Shown here: one piece after another, positions 1 to 11,900 of the stretch
Numbering within the stretch: the first letter of the stretch is position 1
Layout of the letters: the number at the start of each line of letters is the position of its first letter
Source of the DNA: Membranipora membranacea
Taxonomy: Eukaryota; Bryozoa; Gymnolaemata; Cheilostomatida; Membraniporidae
NCBI GenBank assembly: GCA_914767715.1
Contig: OU612065.1
Span: 26,104,001 to 26,168,000, forward strand
DNA: 64,000 bases
Reading direction: 5' to 3'
Notes under the pieces: model-generated
Database searches by the model: none
Told to the model about the DNA's origin: nothing
Seen by the model: only the letters and a program-made list of their open reading frames with translations
Translations under genes and position numbers: made by a program

Positions 1-269
1 CTGACCACAATTATTCAATGTAGCCAATCATCTTGAGAATTCCAAATACAAGAACAAAATGGCGGAGGAGAATGTGCGATTGTAATATTTAAATATTTTT
101 AATTTAATATTTATTTATAACTTATAAATTCAGAAAAAGTAAATCATCAAATATTAAATATCACTTTTGTGGTTGTCTTCTACTTTAAACCCCCTGTGAT
201 TCGGAGGTTCAATCCTTGTTATCAAATCTGTGTTCTATCATGACTTAAAGATTACACTTTCTATTACAG

Positions 270-1320
270 CCTGGCGTCTGCAGGATTTTTACCAAAGTAC
301 TTCAGCTCAAAGTGGAGTTTCTCCAAGTTCCAGGTGCCTGGACAGTCACAGTGTATATGTGCCTTTGCCTCTGATTCCAACTCTGTCATAGGTAAGCAAT
401 GGAAGGTCACTGATGTTGAATTTTGATAACAGCTGCCACTAGAACACCAACCTTTTTTTATGGTACTGTAGGAGAAAAGTTAGGGCGTTCAAATTGGTCA
501 TTCAATATCACAAACCAACATATATCACTTAGGAATTGAGGATATTCCATCTGCCATATATTGCTTGTAATCCAGGCTTACAACTACACTCAATAGTTTA
601 GTTTTAACTGCTCAAACTGATTTGCTGAGCAACGCCAAATATTCTTATATGTTATCTGGCTTGTATCAACTAATTTCTGGAATAATACCTGATTATCACC
701 ATTGTGGTGTAATCATTCAAAGTTTAGATGATAAGGAAACAGAGCATATCTAACTTCATGTAATATGATATGTGTGTATATGATAAAACCATGTTTTAAT
801 TCCTTGATGAAACCACAGAGTAAGGATATATAATTATATATATTTACTCTGTGATAAAACACTCGCTTGAAATTATAATGATGTTCAGGTATCTTTTTAG
901 AAAGAATGACCCCAAACATCCCTATTTCAGGGAAGAAGCCCAAATATCTGCCTGTTCCAATTTCTATTCATGTACAGAATTTGTCTATCCATGTTATTGA
1001 TTATGTCAGGTAGAGATAAATTCTCAATCTATGAGATCCCTGCCAAAATATAAAAATATGTATATGTATATGAATCAATACCAATAATGTAATTTCGAAC
1101 GTCAATAGGACCAGGGAGAATGGATAAATGAATGAATTCTCCCTGATAGGACCAATGATTATTTAAACACTCACTTGGATGATAATCAAGTATAACTCCT
1201 TCTCTATTTCCAGTAATATGTGCTGACGGTAGCTACTACAAGTTCTCCTTCAACGCTAAGGGAGAATGTATACGTGATGTCTATGCGCAGTTTCTCGATA
1301 TGACTGATGATAACATATGA
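270..1320 (+). CDS. WDR45B: WIPI3/WDR45B-like PROPPIN, last two exons (5' part outside window)
   Basis: C-terminal part of a seven-bladed beta-propeller that binds PI3P and PI(3,5)P2 and acts in autophagosome formation. Exons are 270-391 (acceptor ctattacag, donor gtaagc) and 1214-1320 (acceptor tttccag), joined through a split Val codon and ending with TGA at 1318-1320. The peptide includes [27 protein letters not shown] and [17 protein letters not shown], nearly word for word the C-terminus of animal WIPI3 (WDR45B), which is closer than WDR45/WIPI4. The lipid-binding FRRG motif lies in an earlier blade and is not in the window. The intron at 392-1213 carries two foldback repeats. An AATAAA at 1807-1812 may serve its 3' end, which is convergent with the next gene. 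Family assignment is firm; the paralogue choice rests on these two exons only. Confidence 0.9.
814..853. repeat. Foldback repeat with CACAGAGTAAGGATA arms
   Basis: Inverted repeat: CACAGAGTAAGGATATA on the left and TATTTACTCTGTG on the right around an AT-rich centre. It sits in the WIPI3 intron. The same arm recurs at 11280-11312 (a near-perfect 33-bp palindrome), as one arm at about 13617-13634, and degenerate at about 51692-51733, so it is a dispersed family rather than a chance hairpin. Confidence 0.6.
1105..1152. mobile_element. 34-bp micro-element with 7-bp target duplication
   Basis: The direct repeat ATAGGAC (1105-1111 and 1146-1152) flanks a 34-bp insert (1112-1145). The insert begins CAGGGAGAAT and ends ATTCTCCCTG, giving 10-bp terminal inverted repeats. 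Its length is exactly 2 x 17 bp. It shares terminal CAGGGAG and the 7-bp duplication with copies at 33365, 49203 and 62115. It lies in the WIPI3 intron. It could be a miniature transposon or the footprint of an excised larger one. Confidence 0.7.
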
Positions 1321-1806
1321 AAACCGATGTTATGATTTAGGATCAAATACTGAGAACAATTCCTTGTGCCAATGAATAGAATGGATGGTTGAGCCATCAA
1401 GGAAGGCTATGCTTTTTTGGAACGTCGTTAGCACGTGTATGGCTGTTGCTACATTTCTTGTCGGAGTTATTTTCCCTGTTTTTGTTAGTCGTTTGCGTAA
1501 AGATTTGTTACCATTTTACATAACATAATCATCCTTTTCCATCCCATATTTTGCAATATGCAACCAAGTATTTTTATGACTGCAGTAAACGTTTTCATTC
1601 CCTGCAATTACATGGTTCCTTGAATATGCTCTTATAATTAACAGCATTGTTCTATCTCTAGCTAGGCATGAACCATGTTCACACATAATAATAATTATGA
1701 ATCACCTAGACTTTAACAGACCAACATTTTGATTATCTAGCCATCAACTATCACCAACTTCAAAGTCAAAGTATCCAATTTAATTATATATTTTTCCGAT
1801 CAATTT

Positions 1807-1812
1807 AATAAA
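1807..1812 (+). terminator. Candidate poly(A) signal for WIPI3
   Basis: AATAAA on the plus strand, followed by further overlapping copies, about 490 nt after the WIPI3 stop. No closer plus-strand AATAAA was seen. Confidence 0.4.
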
Positions 1813-1891
1813 ATAAACAAATAAATTACAAAAATAAAAGAACTCAACTATTTTGCATTGCCAATATCACTCAATCCTCAATCATGTAAAA

Positions 1892-2007
1892 GCTAAATGC
1901 TAGATCAAGTGTTGGAATTGCCCCCCTCTCTACTTCGGCCTGTCACTAGAGGGGTGGGGGCAATTCCAAAGCTGGCAAAATAGATAAAACTTGATCTAGC
2001 TAATTGC
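1892..2007. mobile_element. 98-bp nested foldback with 9-bp flanking repeat
   Basis: The insert at 1901-1998 begins TAGATCAAGT and ends ACTTGATCTA. Inside it is a second inverted pair, TTGGAATTGCCCCC and GGGGGCAATTCCAA. Flanks GCTAAATGC (1892-1900) and GCTAATTGC (1999-2007) match at 8 of 9 bases, as expected of an old target-site duplication. It lies between two convergent genes. Confidence 0.6.
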
Positions 2008-2034
2008 TAGAGCGTAATGATACAATAACAGCAG

Positions 2035-2040
2035 TTTATT
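2035..2040 (-). terminator. Candidate poly(A) signal for the membrane-protein gene
   Basis: AATAAA on the minus strand (TTTATT on plus), 54 nt beyond the stop codon at 2094, a normal distance for a short 3' UTR. Confidence 0.5.
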
Positions 2041-2093
2041 CACAGTTATCAGAACAGTTGGCTTTGCCATGACACCTCAGAAATGAGTTTCTC

Positions 2094-4781
2094 TCACTCG
2101 CGCTTATCCTTGACAGTTGGTTCGACAGTTGATGCTGCTGGTCGTTCACTCTCCACTAGGCCGACGTCCCCTGCACCGCCGCTGACATCAGGTTTAGTAG
2201 CTGATACCTGTAAAGGGTAAATCACTTTTTATTAGCATTTATTATTTATCTTTACAAAACATGAAGCATATTACATAGTAGCAAACGCATGAAATTCAAT
2301 TTAGCGCACCCCTGTTCAAGGTAAGAGTGGGCAAGATAGGCTATCCTCTGTAGAGCTCACCTCTTTAAGCACATCTCTTTTTCTCACTGTCTCTTCTGGC
2401 GTGAGACTTGCAGTAGTAGTTGGTGTTACTTGCTCATCCTCCTTTTCATCACCAGCTGGTTCCTCATCCTCCGGCTTTGGTTGTGTCTGCTCTTTAGGAG
2501 CCTCCAAAACTACTCTGGAACCTCTCTGGGCCCAACTAACAGCTGTAACAGAGATACAAAGTACCATCATATCATCGGTATATAAACTGATGAATTTGCA
2601 ACCAGTTTGATTCTAACCAGGTGGTATGATTTAATCAGGCCGTAGTTTTAGGGGAGGCAGGGACGCTCTGCCTCCCCCACAATGTTCAATAGAGTGGCCT
2701 AAAAATATTATAATTGAATATTCCGTGTCAGACCAGCTCATTTGGGACTTCCATTTGCTATTTTTATCATTAAATTACTTGGGAAGGAGCTAACAGCACT
2801 CTTCCTGGTGATGCTTTGGACTTGCCTTGGACTTTTGCCTCCCCTTCATTTTTTTATTAACTACGGCCCTGTTAATCCTAGACTAAATAATGAGGCTTAT
2901 GGTTATCAAGTTACCGGACTGAGGTATAGCAGCAGGTTATGGGTTTTACACATTTATGAAAACCAACTTCTTTTAACGCCACTTTGGTTGTCTGTTAGTA
3001 GAAAGCAATGTGTTTTTGTAGTTTGTAGCTGGCATTCAAGTCTATATGTGATTTGAAGTGCAATCTAGTGTTATGCTATATATGCAGCAGAATCTGTATC
3101 AAAATCATAAGACCAACTTATTACGAGAAAAAAATACAAGGTAAAGGGATAATTTTTTAAAATCAAAGTCCTTCTGCTGCAACTAGATTTATGCTTAGCA
3201 TCAGTAACAGATATGACCAAATACATATATATATATATCCTCACCTAATTTCCTTAGGCAATGGCTTGAACTGTTGTAGGCGCGGACGCTGAGCACTAGC
3301 ATTGTGAGGCCATACATCCATAGTATGACATTGACTACTATCATCGCATAGTTCTTGTATAGCTGATGAAAAAATTTCAAATCAAAAACTAAAGATGAAA
3401 ACCTGTCATGTACAACTCACAGGAGTGGATACATCAAAGGGGGTTGAAACAATCTATCAAGTATCAAGGACTGCTCATACAATGAGCCTTAAACTGACAA
3501 TTAACCTATGGCACCAATGACATTGAATAGAAAATGAGTTTGGGACGTGACCCAAACTCCCTGATTCTGGTAAATATCCCTTCATTTTACATAAAATGGG
3601 AGTAATCTGTTCACTCTTAATGATGACCTAACTCCCGTTATTGCTTCTCAATACAAGTAGCCTATCTTGACAAGCTCACTGAAGAGAGGTTGTCAAGACA
3701 GGCTAACACGGTGATTCATACACCCTCCCTGGTTCATATATCATGTAAAAATCGGACATAGGACTATATCAGTAGATCATGAATCATATACTACTACAAA
3801 ATACTATACTACGAATACTACAAAAATACATTGAAATCTGTCAAGGCAAACACAATGTCATCTTTAAGAGCGTATTTACCATCACCTACCTTTGCTTGTC
3901 TAAAGTTGATGAAGCTATCCAAAGCATAGCTGACAACAAAACTTGCTGCTGTAGGCAGTGCCAGTACTGCCACGCTCAACAGAAGAGCATGTAAACTTCG
4001 CACATAATTGACCATGACCTTCAAATATAAAATCCACCAATAATCAATGGGCTTACATGATGGATTTCTGTAAAAAGAAACTCACTGACACAGAAGTTCA
4101 TTGCATATTAAAATAGACCACATATATATATGGGTCTATGTTATATCTGGTCAAGATTTTTTAGCCACATGAACATGAACTCAAACGTTATTGCATATTA
4201 ACAAAACTTTCTACTTGTTGTAGCTGCAGCTCGGCACGGTTTGATGCAGTGGCAGCAGAGCAAAGATGTTAGCAACATGCAGTGAATTTGAAGCAATTTC
4301 CCTTCCACACTGATACAGAATGATAGCCTGAAACTCACAGTCATCTCCGCATCCCTCATTCGCCGCAGCTCGACAATATGATAATAGCAGTTCTGGTTTG
4401 ACAAGTAGAGCAGTTGCTGGTCTTTACTTGTGAGATATTGAGGTTCTCCAGCATCCTGAATCTCTTCATCAGAATCAGATTCCGAATCATATTCATCCTC
4501 TGAACCATATTCCTCCTCCCCAGTCTCTCGGTTCAATTTTTCTGGCAGTATCAGAAGAGAACAATCAGAAAGAGAGGCAAGCTTATACTCAACTATATAA
4601 TCAATGATAAACACAAGCCTTCTCAACTGATTGCTTTCTCTTGCAAGAAAATATTTCTTCCTGAAGTGTTTACATTTACACAATGAAGTTTCAGGCTCGA
4701 TTGTTGTCTTGTATTCTTACCTATTTCCCCTCGAGTTTCCTTGAACTCCTCAGTCTTTTCTGACACAGAAGCTGCAGCCAT
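2094..4781 (-). CDS. Acidic two-pass transmembrane protein, unrecognised family, 268 aa
   Basis: Complete gene. Exons on the minus strand: 4781-4721, 4541-4339, 4018-3890, 3362-3245, 2542-2361 and 2207-2094. All have GT..AG introns and consistent phases, totalling 807 nt including TGA. The start is MAAASVSEKTEEF. Residues about 29-50 form a highly acidic stretch (EEEYGSEDEYDSESDSDEE). Two hydrophobic segments follow: about 77-100 (LLLSVAVLALPTAASFVVSYA) and about 116-137 (YAMIVVNVILWMYGLTMLVL). The roughly 120-residue tail is hydrophilic, rich in P, E, K and T, and looks disordered. No signal peptide is visible, so both termini probably face the same side. I do not recognise the family and propose no function. 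The exon structure makes a real gene very likely. Confidence 0.8.
2636..2871. mobile_element. 236-bp MITE-like element in an intron
   Basis: Ends are CAGGCCGTAGTT on the left and AACTACGGCCCTG on the right, with a second inverted motif GGGGAGGCA / GCCTCCCC just inside. TTAAT occurs directly on both sides (2631-2635 and 2872-2876). It lies in intron 4 of the membrane-protein gene. A plus-strand reading frame spanning it (about 2742-3056) has no recognisable content. Confidence 0.55.
3658..3705. repeat. Small foldback with TAGCCTATCTTGACAA ends
   Basis: Ends TAGCCTATCTTGACAA and TTGTCAAGACAGGCTA form an inverted repeat around a short loop. The arm resembles that of the element at 27964-28052 (TAGCCTGTCTTAACAAGC), so the two look like members of one family. 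No flanking duplication is visible here. It sits in intron 3 of the membrane-protein gene. Confidence 0.5.
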
Positions 4782-5978
4782 TTTGTGCTGAGTTAAAAAA
4801 ATAATGGTGCAGAAAGCAAATCCAACTTGTGTTCAAAGTCAGTAATACAATGTGCATAGCGCAACGCGAAGGCAGCAACATCACAGCGTCATTGGTGACA
4901 AGAAATAATAGGGTTTTCGCTGTGTGGCAAATGCACTTTTCAACTGCAGCATTGATTAATATTTCGCTGATGACAAATCACAAAGTACTTGACGTTGGTA
5001 ATGTAATTAAGGGTGAAAAAATGGGATGATCCCCTAACGAAGCCTGTGTAACCAAGGTCTAATTTTTGAAGAAATCTGTACTTGCTGCAGAAGTTGTCAT
5101 CATTGAATATGCTTGTGTAAATCCTTCATTTGAAAAACCTGAATTCCGCCCAGCACTACAGAAATCGTGTTTGTGGATCGCTTCATAACTCCCAAAGTTT
5201 GAGAGATTAATCTTCTCAATAACTTTACATTTCCAAGAAAAAAATATCATGAACGAGTAGCATGCAATGAAAGTTAGAATGTCTAGTGTTTTTATAACAT
5301 TGAATGGTATCATTTATTCCACCATAGAGTTCTGTACAAAAATAGTCCTCAAAATATGATTTGACTTGATAAACATCTTAGCACATTTGCATTAAAACAA
5401 AAAAACGACGTACCACAACATTGAGTCACAAGTTTGACTGCGACACCAAACCGTTGAAACACAATAAAGTTTCACAAACTACAGAAACTAAAATATAAGT
5501 GATATTCATCATCCATGGATGGCACAATTTTTTCCGGGTATAACTGGCGAATTATGTGCGATATGTACAAGAGAGGGATACTAATATCTTATTATCTCAT
5601 TAGATTTCTGTTATGATCTGACAAGAGTGTATCTACAATTCTCATAATAGCTTCTTCCTTTGAAAGACATTCTCTGGGACAGTTTGAGATGAATTAAGGG
5701 TTTGACTGAGATCTAGTGCCAATAAAATTGTAGACGAGTAGTCAATTGGACTGGGAGTCTACAAAAATACTGAATTTAAAAGTCTAGAATAATATATCAC
5801 GTGGTCACATCTGGGCTACAATTTGGCAGTTTCATTTGTGTCAAATACATTGACATTGATAGTTAAGACATAAATAAATAGAAAAATAGTCTGCTAAGGA
5901 TCTCTATTATAGCGGATATGTTGATCAGCTGCGCATGCTACACAATTAAAATTCTACGTCTTATAGATTTTTTCGCAT
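4782..5978. other. Intergenic region between the membrane-protein gene and GRAMD1
   Basis: The promoter side of the minus-strand membrane-protein gene and the 3' side of GRAMD1. No coding exon was recognised. A minus-strand AATAAA (TTTATT at 5313-5318) is the nearest clear poly(A) signal for GRAMD1, about 660 nt past its stop. Confidence 0.45.
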
Positions 5979-8900
5979 TCACAAGTCAAATTTGTCATGT
6001 GATGATATAGGCGGTTTTTTATCGGGGAGCACTACATTAGCTGAGGCTGGTAGTTTGTCTTTAGCTGAATACATATTCCGATCCTGTTTTATCTCGTCTA
6101 TGGAATGTTGGAGCTGCAAGAAAAGATACAAACAGTTATTAGAAGCTGTGAAAAATACGATTTCATCATATTTATAGATAAACTTGATTCTTGGAGATAC
6201 CTGATAAACAAGAATGACAATCGTCATGCATCCAAGGGAAACAGCTGTGCTTCATTACCTTTGGAATGACCAGATAATGACAAGAAAAGCTAGATTTACA
6301 CAATGGTTTGAAGTTCTACAATCACTATAGCTTCAAACAAAAATTTAAGCTAATGACACCAAAAGATTGTTTGAATTTTCAGAAAATTGAAAAATACATT
6401 GATACTTGTTTCGAGCTTCTGAGTGAATTGATAATACGATTATATTGAATGTTTCATTACATCATAATTTTGAATCATTATGTTGAAAGTCAAAACAAGC
6501 ATAAAAACTTGGTTATAGTTAGACCAAGATTGTCTGTATTCGGAATTGCTTCCCCTACAGTTCAGCCGGGGCTTATCAGTGGAATGGGAGAAAACCCGAA
6601 TACAGATATAATGGATCAAGAGCGGTCTAGTTTGCAGTAGACACCTACCTCCTGTATCATATTAGTAGACGACTCCAGAGCACCTTGCCAGTGTTTTATA
6701 TCTTTTTCGTATAAGTTTCGCTGCTTATTTAATAAATCCAATAAATCCTGGTGACTATACATTTCACTGTAACAAAAAGCATTTAAATTTAAATTGTGTG
6801 TTTGGTTTTCGTTGAAATTTTAAAACATAGAAATTACTTCACTACATCTAATGACTGTATGACATATTTTAGTAACTTTGCTATCATTATAAATCAAAAT
6901 TTAACACACAATTATTATATTGGAATGTTATCTTTCTTTACTCAATCAATAATTATCATACAAAGAACAAAAAATCTTGGAATGGTAATTATGAGCGTCT
7001 TCAGTGCACATTTCAAAATGCTCTCACCTGCTATCCTTGTCGAATTGTAAGGCCACGTGTCGTGTCTCCAGTGACCATAGCTTGAAGAATAGGAGCATAT
7101 TGAACATAACTAGAAATATGAGCAATGCTGACATTACGCGAACTGTGGAGGTGATATAAGAGTTACGTCGAGATGACTCCATCTAAAATTAAAGAAATAT
7201 ACATCAAAAATATTAAAATCACTGTCGCCCGTTTTAACCATTTCATATCTTGATAAAATATTTTCTGTCTCTTATATTTACCTAGTGACGAAAAAGACAC
7301 CAAACCAAAACCGAAGAATTATTTTTGAGTGTAGCCTTTATTCTAAGCGCAGCGAAAGCTTTTCAGCAAGGACCACAGACTATCTTACCAAAACCAAAAT
7401 ATGTCGCTTTGCTGTGTGGTTGTATGACAAAAAAACCATGAGCAAATAATGCCTCAGAGATTTTGGATGACAGGTAAACATCAGGACACATTGCTTACAG
7501 GAAAAACGATAAATATTGGGAAAGCTTAAATATTTTAAACCTTTCACAAGAATACAATAAGAAACAACTCAAGCCAGAAAAATATACCTCAGAAGTAGGA
7601 TGGCTGGCGGTTATTGACTTAGTAGTGGAGATAGCACCATTAGAAGGTCGTTGAGATGTTCTAGAAGTAGAGACAGCCCGGTGTCGAGTATATCGCTTTT
7701 TCTTACGAGGTCGCTCTGTGCTGCAGATGACCACCTTGTCCGACTCTTGTGTAAGCAGTGTATTGAGAGGTCTAAAGTGATCGTGAACTCCATTACGTAC
7801 GTTCTTCTCTATTATAGCTATAAATGTGATACAATAACATACTATATATATATTTTTTCTGACAAAGAGATTCTATCACCTTGCTTAGCGGGACAAGTGT
7901 GAAGTCAACACCTCTGTTGAAATCAGGATATTCCATAGACGTAACGATACACTCTGGTTTACTGAAAAGTCTAAGGGATATTCATTATTTCCTAGAATGT
8001 AGTAATATTTCAGCTTGTTGAGACTGTCACATATGTAGGTTCCATATTCAAGTATGCTTGCTCATACAACATGGGAGCAAGCGTTAAGATATATGACGTA
8101 ATTAATCAATCAATGTCTTATTTCTACTATTGCTAAGGAAGTCGCAATCTCTTGACTCCAGCAGAGTCAGACAACTCCAAAATGTAAAGTGTCCAGTCAT
8201 TGATAACAGCAAGGAGTTTGGCACAAATGTCTGGCTTGGATAACAGCAGGGAGTTTGGGACATGTCTGGCTAGGCCTGTGGAAATCAACACTGAGAATAC
8301 AGTTTACATGCACTTAACGAAAAAAGTCAGCTGATCTGCGCACAGCGGCCATCCACAAAGAGCAAGGCTGCAGACAAGTCTAATTATTAAACTTAAAGTG
8401 TATACTGTATACACACACCAATATGTATTGATATTTTATAAAAGGCTATATACTCCATTCCGGTTTTATAATAATTGAATAAACTGACCTTTAGCTAGAG
8501 CGAATACAGACTTCTTATAGCAGATTTTGCTGTGAACCTGCACTCGGCATGTCTGTTTGGTCAGACGTGTTATGCAGTATCTGTTCCACACAAAGAAGCT
8601 CTCGCCGTACGGAAGCGACGGATCGTTGAGGCTCTCACAATCAACACAGTAGTAAGAACCTGGTTTACTCTCTTTTCTTATATGCTGTAGAGAAAAGAGA
8701 AAATCACAAAACATGAGCAAAAGTGATAAAACATACGCCGGCTTTGGCAATGAAGTTATTTAACTGATTCAGCATTTGTGACAAGCACAAAGACACTACC
8801 ATGTTAATATCAGGGTCTGGTACGAAAGGAATGCAGCATATTAACACAGATTAATGATTTTACCATAAACCATGACTTCAATGTAAGCCGTAACCATATG

Positions 8901-11900
8901 TAGCATTTTTTAAGTAACCTTTGTTTCCGAGTCTGGTGACTCTATTGTGCGGTTTTACGGAATGCCTCCACAATCATGACACCACCATACAGTCTCTGGA
9001 CTCATTGACTATTAGATTGGATATGTAACATATATTAGGGGCTGCTTACCTGTGTTTCACATGAGCTTGTAGATTTTGGTCCAAATGAGGCATTAATCGC
9101 TATAGTGAATGTATTTGTTCTGGATTTCTCTCCTTCCTCATCGGCCTCCTCGGGCCACTGACCGAGGACAACGTCTACAGAACATCATAACATAATTACA
9201 ACAGCTGTTTGTACAAGGAGTTTGAAAAAGGAGTGGAAACGGCCTCTCATTTCAAATTGTTGTTTGTCTCCACTGGTAATTGTCCTCTCTTCATCAGCAA
9301 AGGTTTTTCATGACCACAGCCAATCAGAGCAGAGACTGCAGAGAGTGACTTGCTGCCAAAAAGAAGTAAAACTTGAGTTGCTGTAATAATTTTGATGAAC
9401 TGTCCAATCAGCAAGAGCATAGTTGTGAAATCCCATTTATCAAGATGGGTTCTACCGCAAATTTCCTAAAGTGTTTGAACCTCTTGAAAAGAAACTAAAC
9501 TAAGTAGCAGAGAGATATAGATAGCACTCAGGTATAGTCCATGTTTCAAACTATAGTCTAGTTTTACCTGGGACTCCAAAGCCCTCTGCTACTCATATGA
9601 GAAGGGAAAGATTCACTGCAGACATGGCCATAAATTTGCCTCATAATTTGGTAATCAATGGCGGTTTTCATCAGTCAAACGTGGTATGTTATACCTCCCA
9701 TTGTCACTTAGGTGTTAGAAAGGGCTTATTTAAGTACTTTCACTACTTTTATCTGGTCTAAGTTCCTCACATGGTTTTTAAATGGTGAATGAATGATTTA
9801 TTTTCAGTCTCTCTATCCCCCATCAAACATTTGCATTGGAATTATAATTCAATACCCTGTAAAAGTGGTTACTATATTACTAGCTATGTCTCATCTACAC
9901 TTGTGGTGATTTACATCATGATATATTGTCTCTGGGTGACTGAATATACCATTGAGTAAACATGTCAAATATTTTAATAATTTTCAACTGGAGACAGACA
10001 TATAAAAAGACTGAGGACTTAAATGAATTTTAATGAAGGGACCATATTAGTACAACCCTTGGAAACAGCCTTGCTAAGTCACAGGCTACATTTCGTTTCC
10101 ACTCCCTCTCTGTAACTCCCTGGTTTGTACAACAATGTTACAAGGCATCAAAACTCTCGTTTGAAACACATTTTTCATCCTCAGTGTGTTTATTTTGACA
10201 GAATTTTCTACAGGCGAAATTAAGTGAAAGTCCCGATTAGCATTACTGATTGAAAACAGAAACGTAAGCTCAAGTAGAACAGCATAACTACGTTTCAAAA
10301 TAGTTGTAATTGAAAATAATTGACCAGATTATTCAACTTCTCTATGGCCCATGAGACACAAGGTCTTTTGTTTTCAATCAGGGCTAGAGAGTGCAGTTTC
10401 AAAGTCCAGCTGATATGGATTTACATAATAACAGGCTTAGTGTAAAGCACAGCAGATGTTTTTACAATTTGTTCTGGTAGTTTTTGCAACTACAGCCTAG
10501 CTTGACTTAAAATTGTAAAAGAGGAACAAAATTACTTATGAAACAGGGTACAGATCGTATACAGATTGTTCCAATGAATGATGTTTTGTTTTTATCAGCC
10601 TATGAAAAATGAAGTTTGAACCCCCCCCAAAACTCTTGCCCCCTGCCTGACGGCCGCTCTGCCAGCTAATGATTTTATTCTTACCAGTGGTGTTTATAGA
10701 GTGAAGAAAAGCCTTATAGAATTCTGTGTCTGTGTCCGAGAATAGCATGTTGAATACTTGATCAACAGAGAAGTTAAGGACCACGTCTAAGTTGACCCAG
10801 TTGTTATGCTCGTGTCCATCTGGACATTCCGCCTCTACCTCATCATCTATAAAAGTAAGTTAGGGTAAGTTACAGTAAGTGTTGTTAGAATACAATTACA
10901 TATACTTATATGGTTCTAGCAAGGAGGGTCCTTGGTGCTAGTAACTCACATTCTAAACCTACTGAAATGGTCCAGCTCTGAACAGTAATATATCTTCTTT
11001 TAAAGCGCACCGTGTTGGGACTATAGATAAAATGATGCGCTTACTCTCACAGTGCTTGGAGCTGGGAGCAGAAAGAGTCTCAATCACACATACCAGTAAA
11101 CCTTTGAAGCAGACAAAATGCACACTCTGAGCTGCATCATCAGTAGTATTGAAGTACTTTATAAACATTCATCATACCTATACTACCATCAGCAAAGACA
11201 AGTTATGAGGAAATTTCGTCTTGTTGTGGTTATATTCCAGTATACAATATTAGTTTTTGATGAATGTTCATTATGTTGTCACAGAGTAAGGATAATTTAT
11301 CCTTACTCTGTGATGTTGTCATTATTGACAAATATGAGGAAAATGGTGCAGGACTTTGGCTTCCGGCAAGAAAAGGTTTTATGACACAGGACAAGGCAAT
11401 GATGTGCAGTAGGATGGTTAGAAATGTGCAAGGGATTGAATTACCACCGTAAGAAGACAATTTGATTAAAATATGATACATATATGATACAAATATGCAG
11501 CTACTCAAACGACCCATGCATAGGTAGGTGAGGGATGGTCGAATCACCCCAGTGCATTGACCCATAGACTGAGAAACGAAGTCGATGAGCTTGTCACATT
11601 ACACCCCAGTAGTTTGCCCACTGCACTAAGTTTTTTTGCTAAGGAGGAAATCAGTGTTGAGTGTGACACACGCACAGTAGTATAGGATACAAGACATAGG
11701 TACTGCGACTATGCTCGAAACGAGACAAACTTCTAAGGATGACATAGTTACCTGTTGAGGGCGTTACACGATACTCCACCATGACTGTTGACAAACAAAT
11801 GACGCAGTTTTAAGTCCCGACTTTTAACTCAACTGAGTTTACGCAAAATGGCGATATTATCCTATCGATGATGATAAGTGCACAACTGATTCTCAGAAAG

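Larger units (their letters stand above)
1321..2093. other. Convergent intergenic region between WIPI3 and the membrane-protein gene
   Basis: No coding sequence recognised. It holds the 3' ends of two convergent genes, AT-rich sequence around 1780-1850 with overlapping AATAAA motifs, and a nested inverted repeat at 1892-2007. Confidence 0.6.

Noticed and set aside
57-86. ATGGCGGAGGAG... start-like sequence near the window start
   Set aside because: It reads only eight codons before a stop, has no donor, and lies within the WIPI3 intron.
2742-3056. 104-codon plus-strand open stretch
   Set aside because: It runs through a MITE-like repeat in an intron on the opposite strand and shows no protein motif.
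3536-3559. GAGTTTGGG / CCCAAACTC hairpin resembling the CAGGGAG micro-palindromes
   Set aside because: Only one side continues to CCCTG and no 7-bp flanking repeat is present, so membership is uncertain.
7879-7960. Possible GRAMD1 exon ECIVTSMEYPDFNRGVDF between 8489 and 7817
   Set aside because: It would enter in phase but leave in phase 0, whereas exon 7817 needs one preceding base; skipping it gives KAIIEKNVRNGV, which matches the family.
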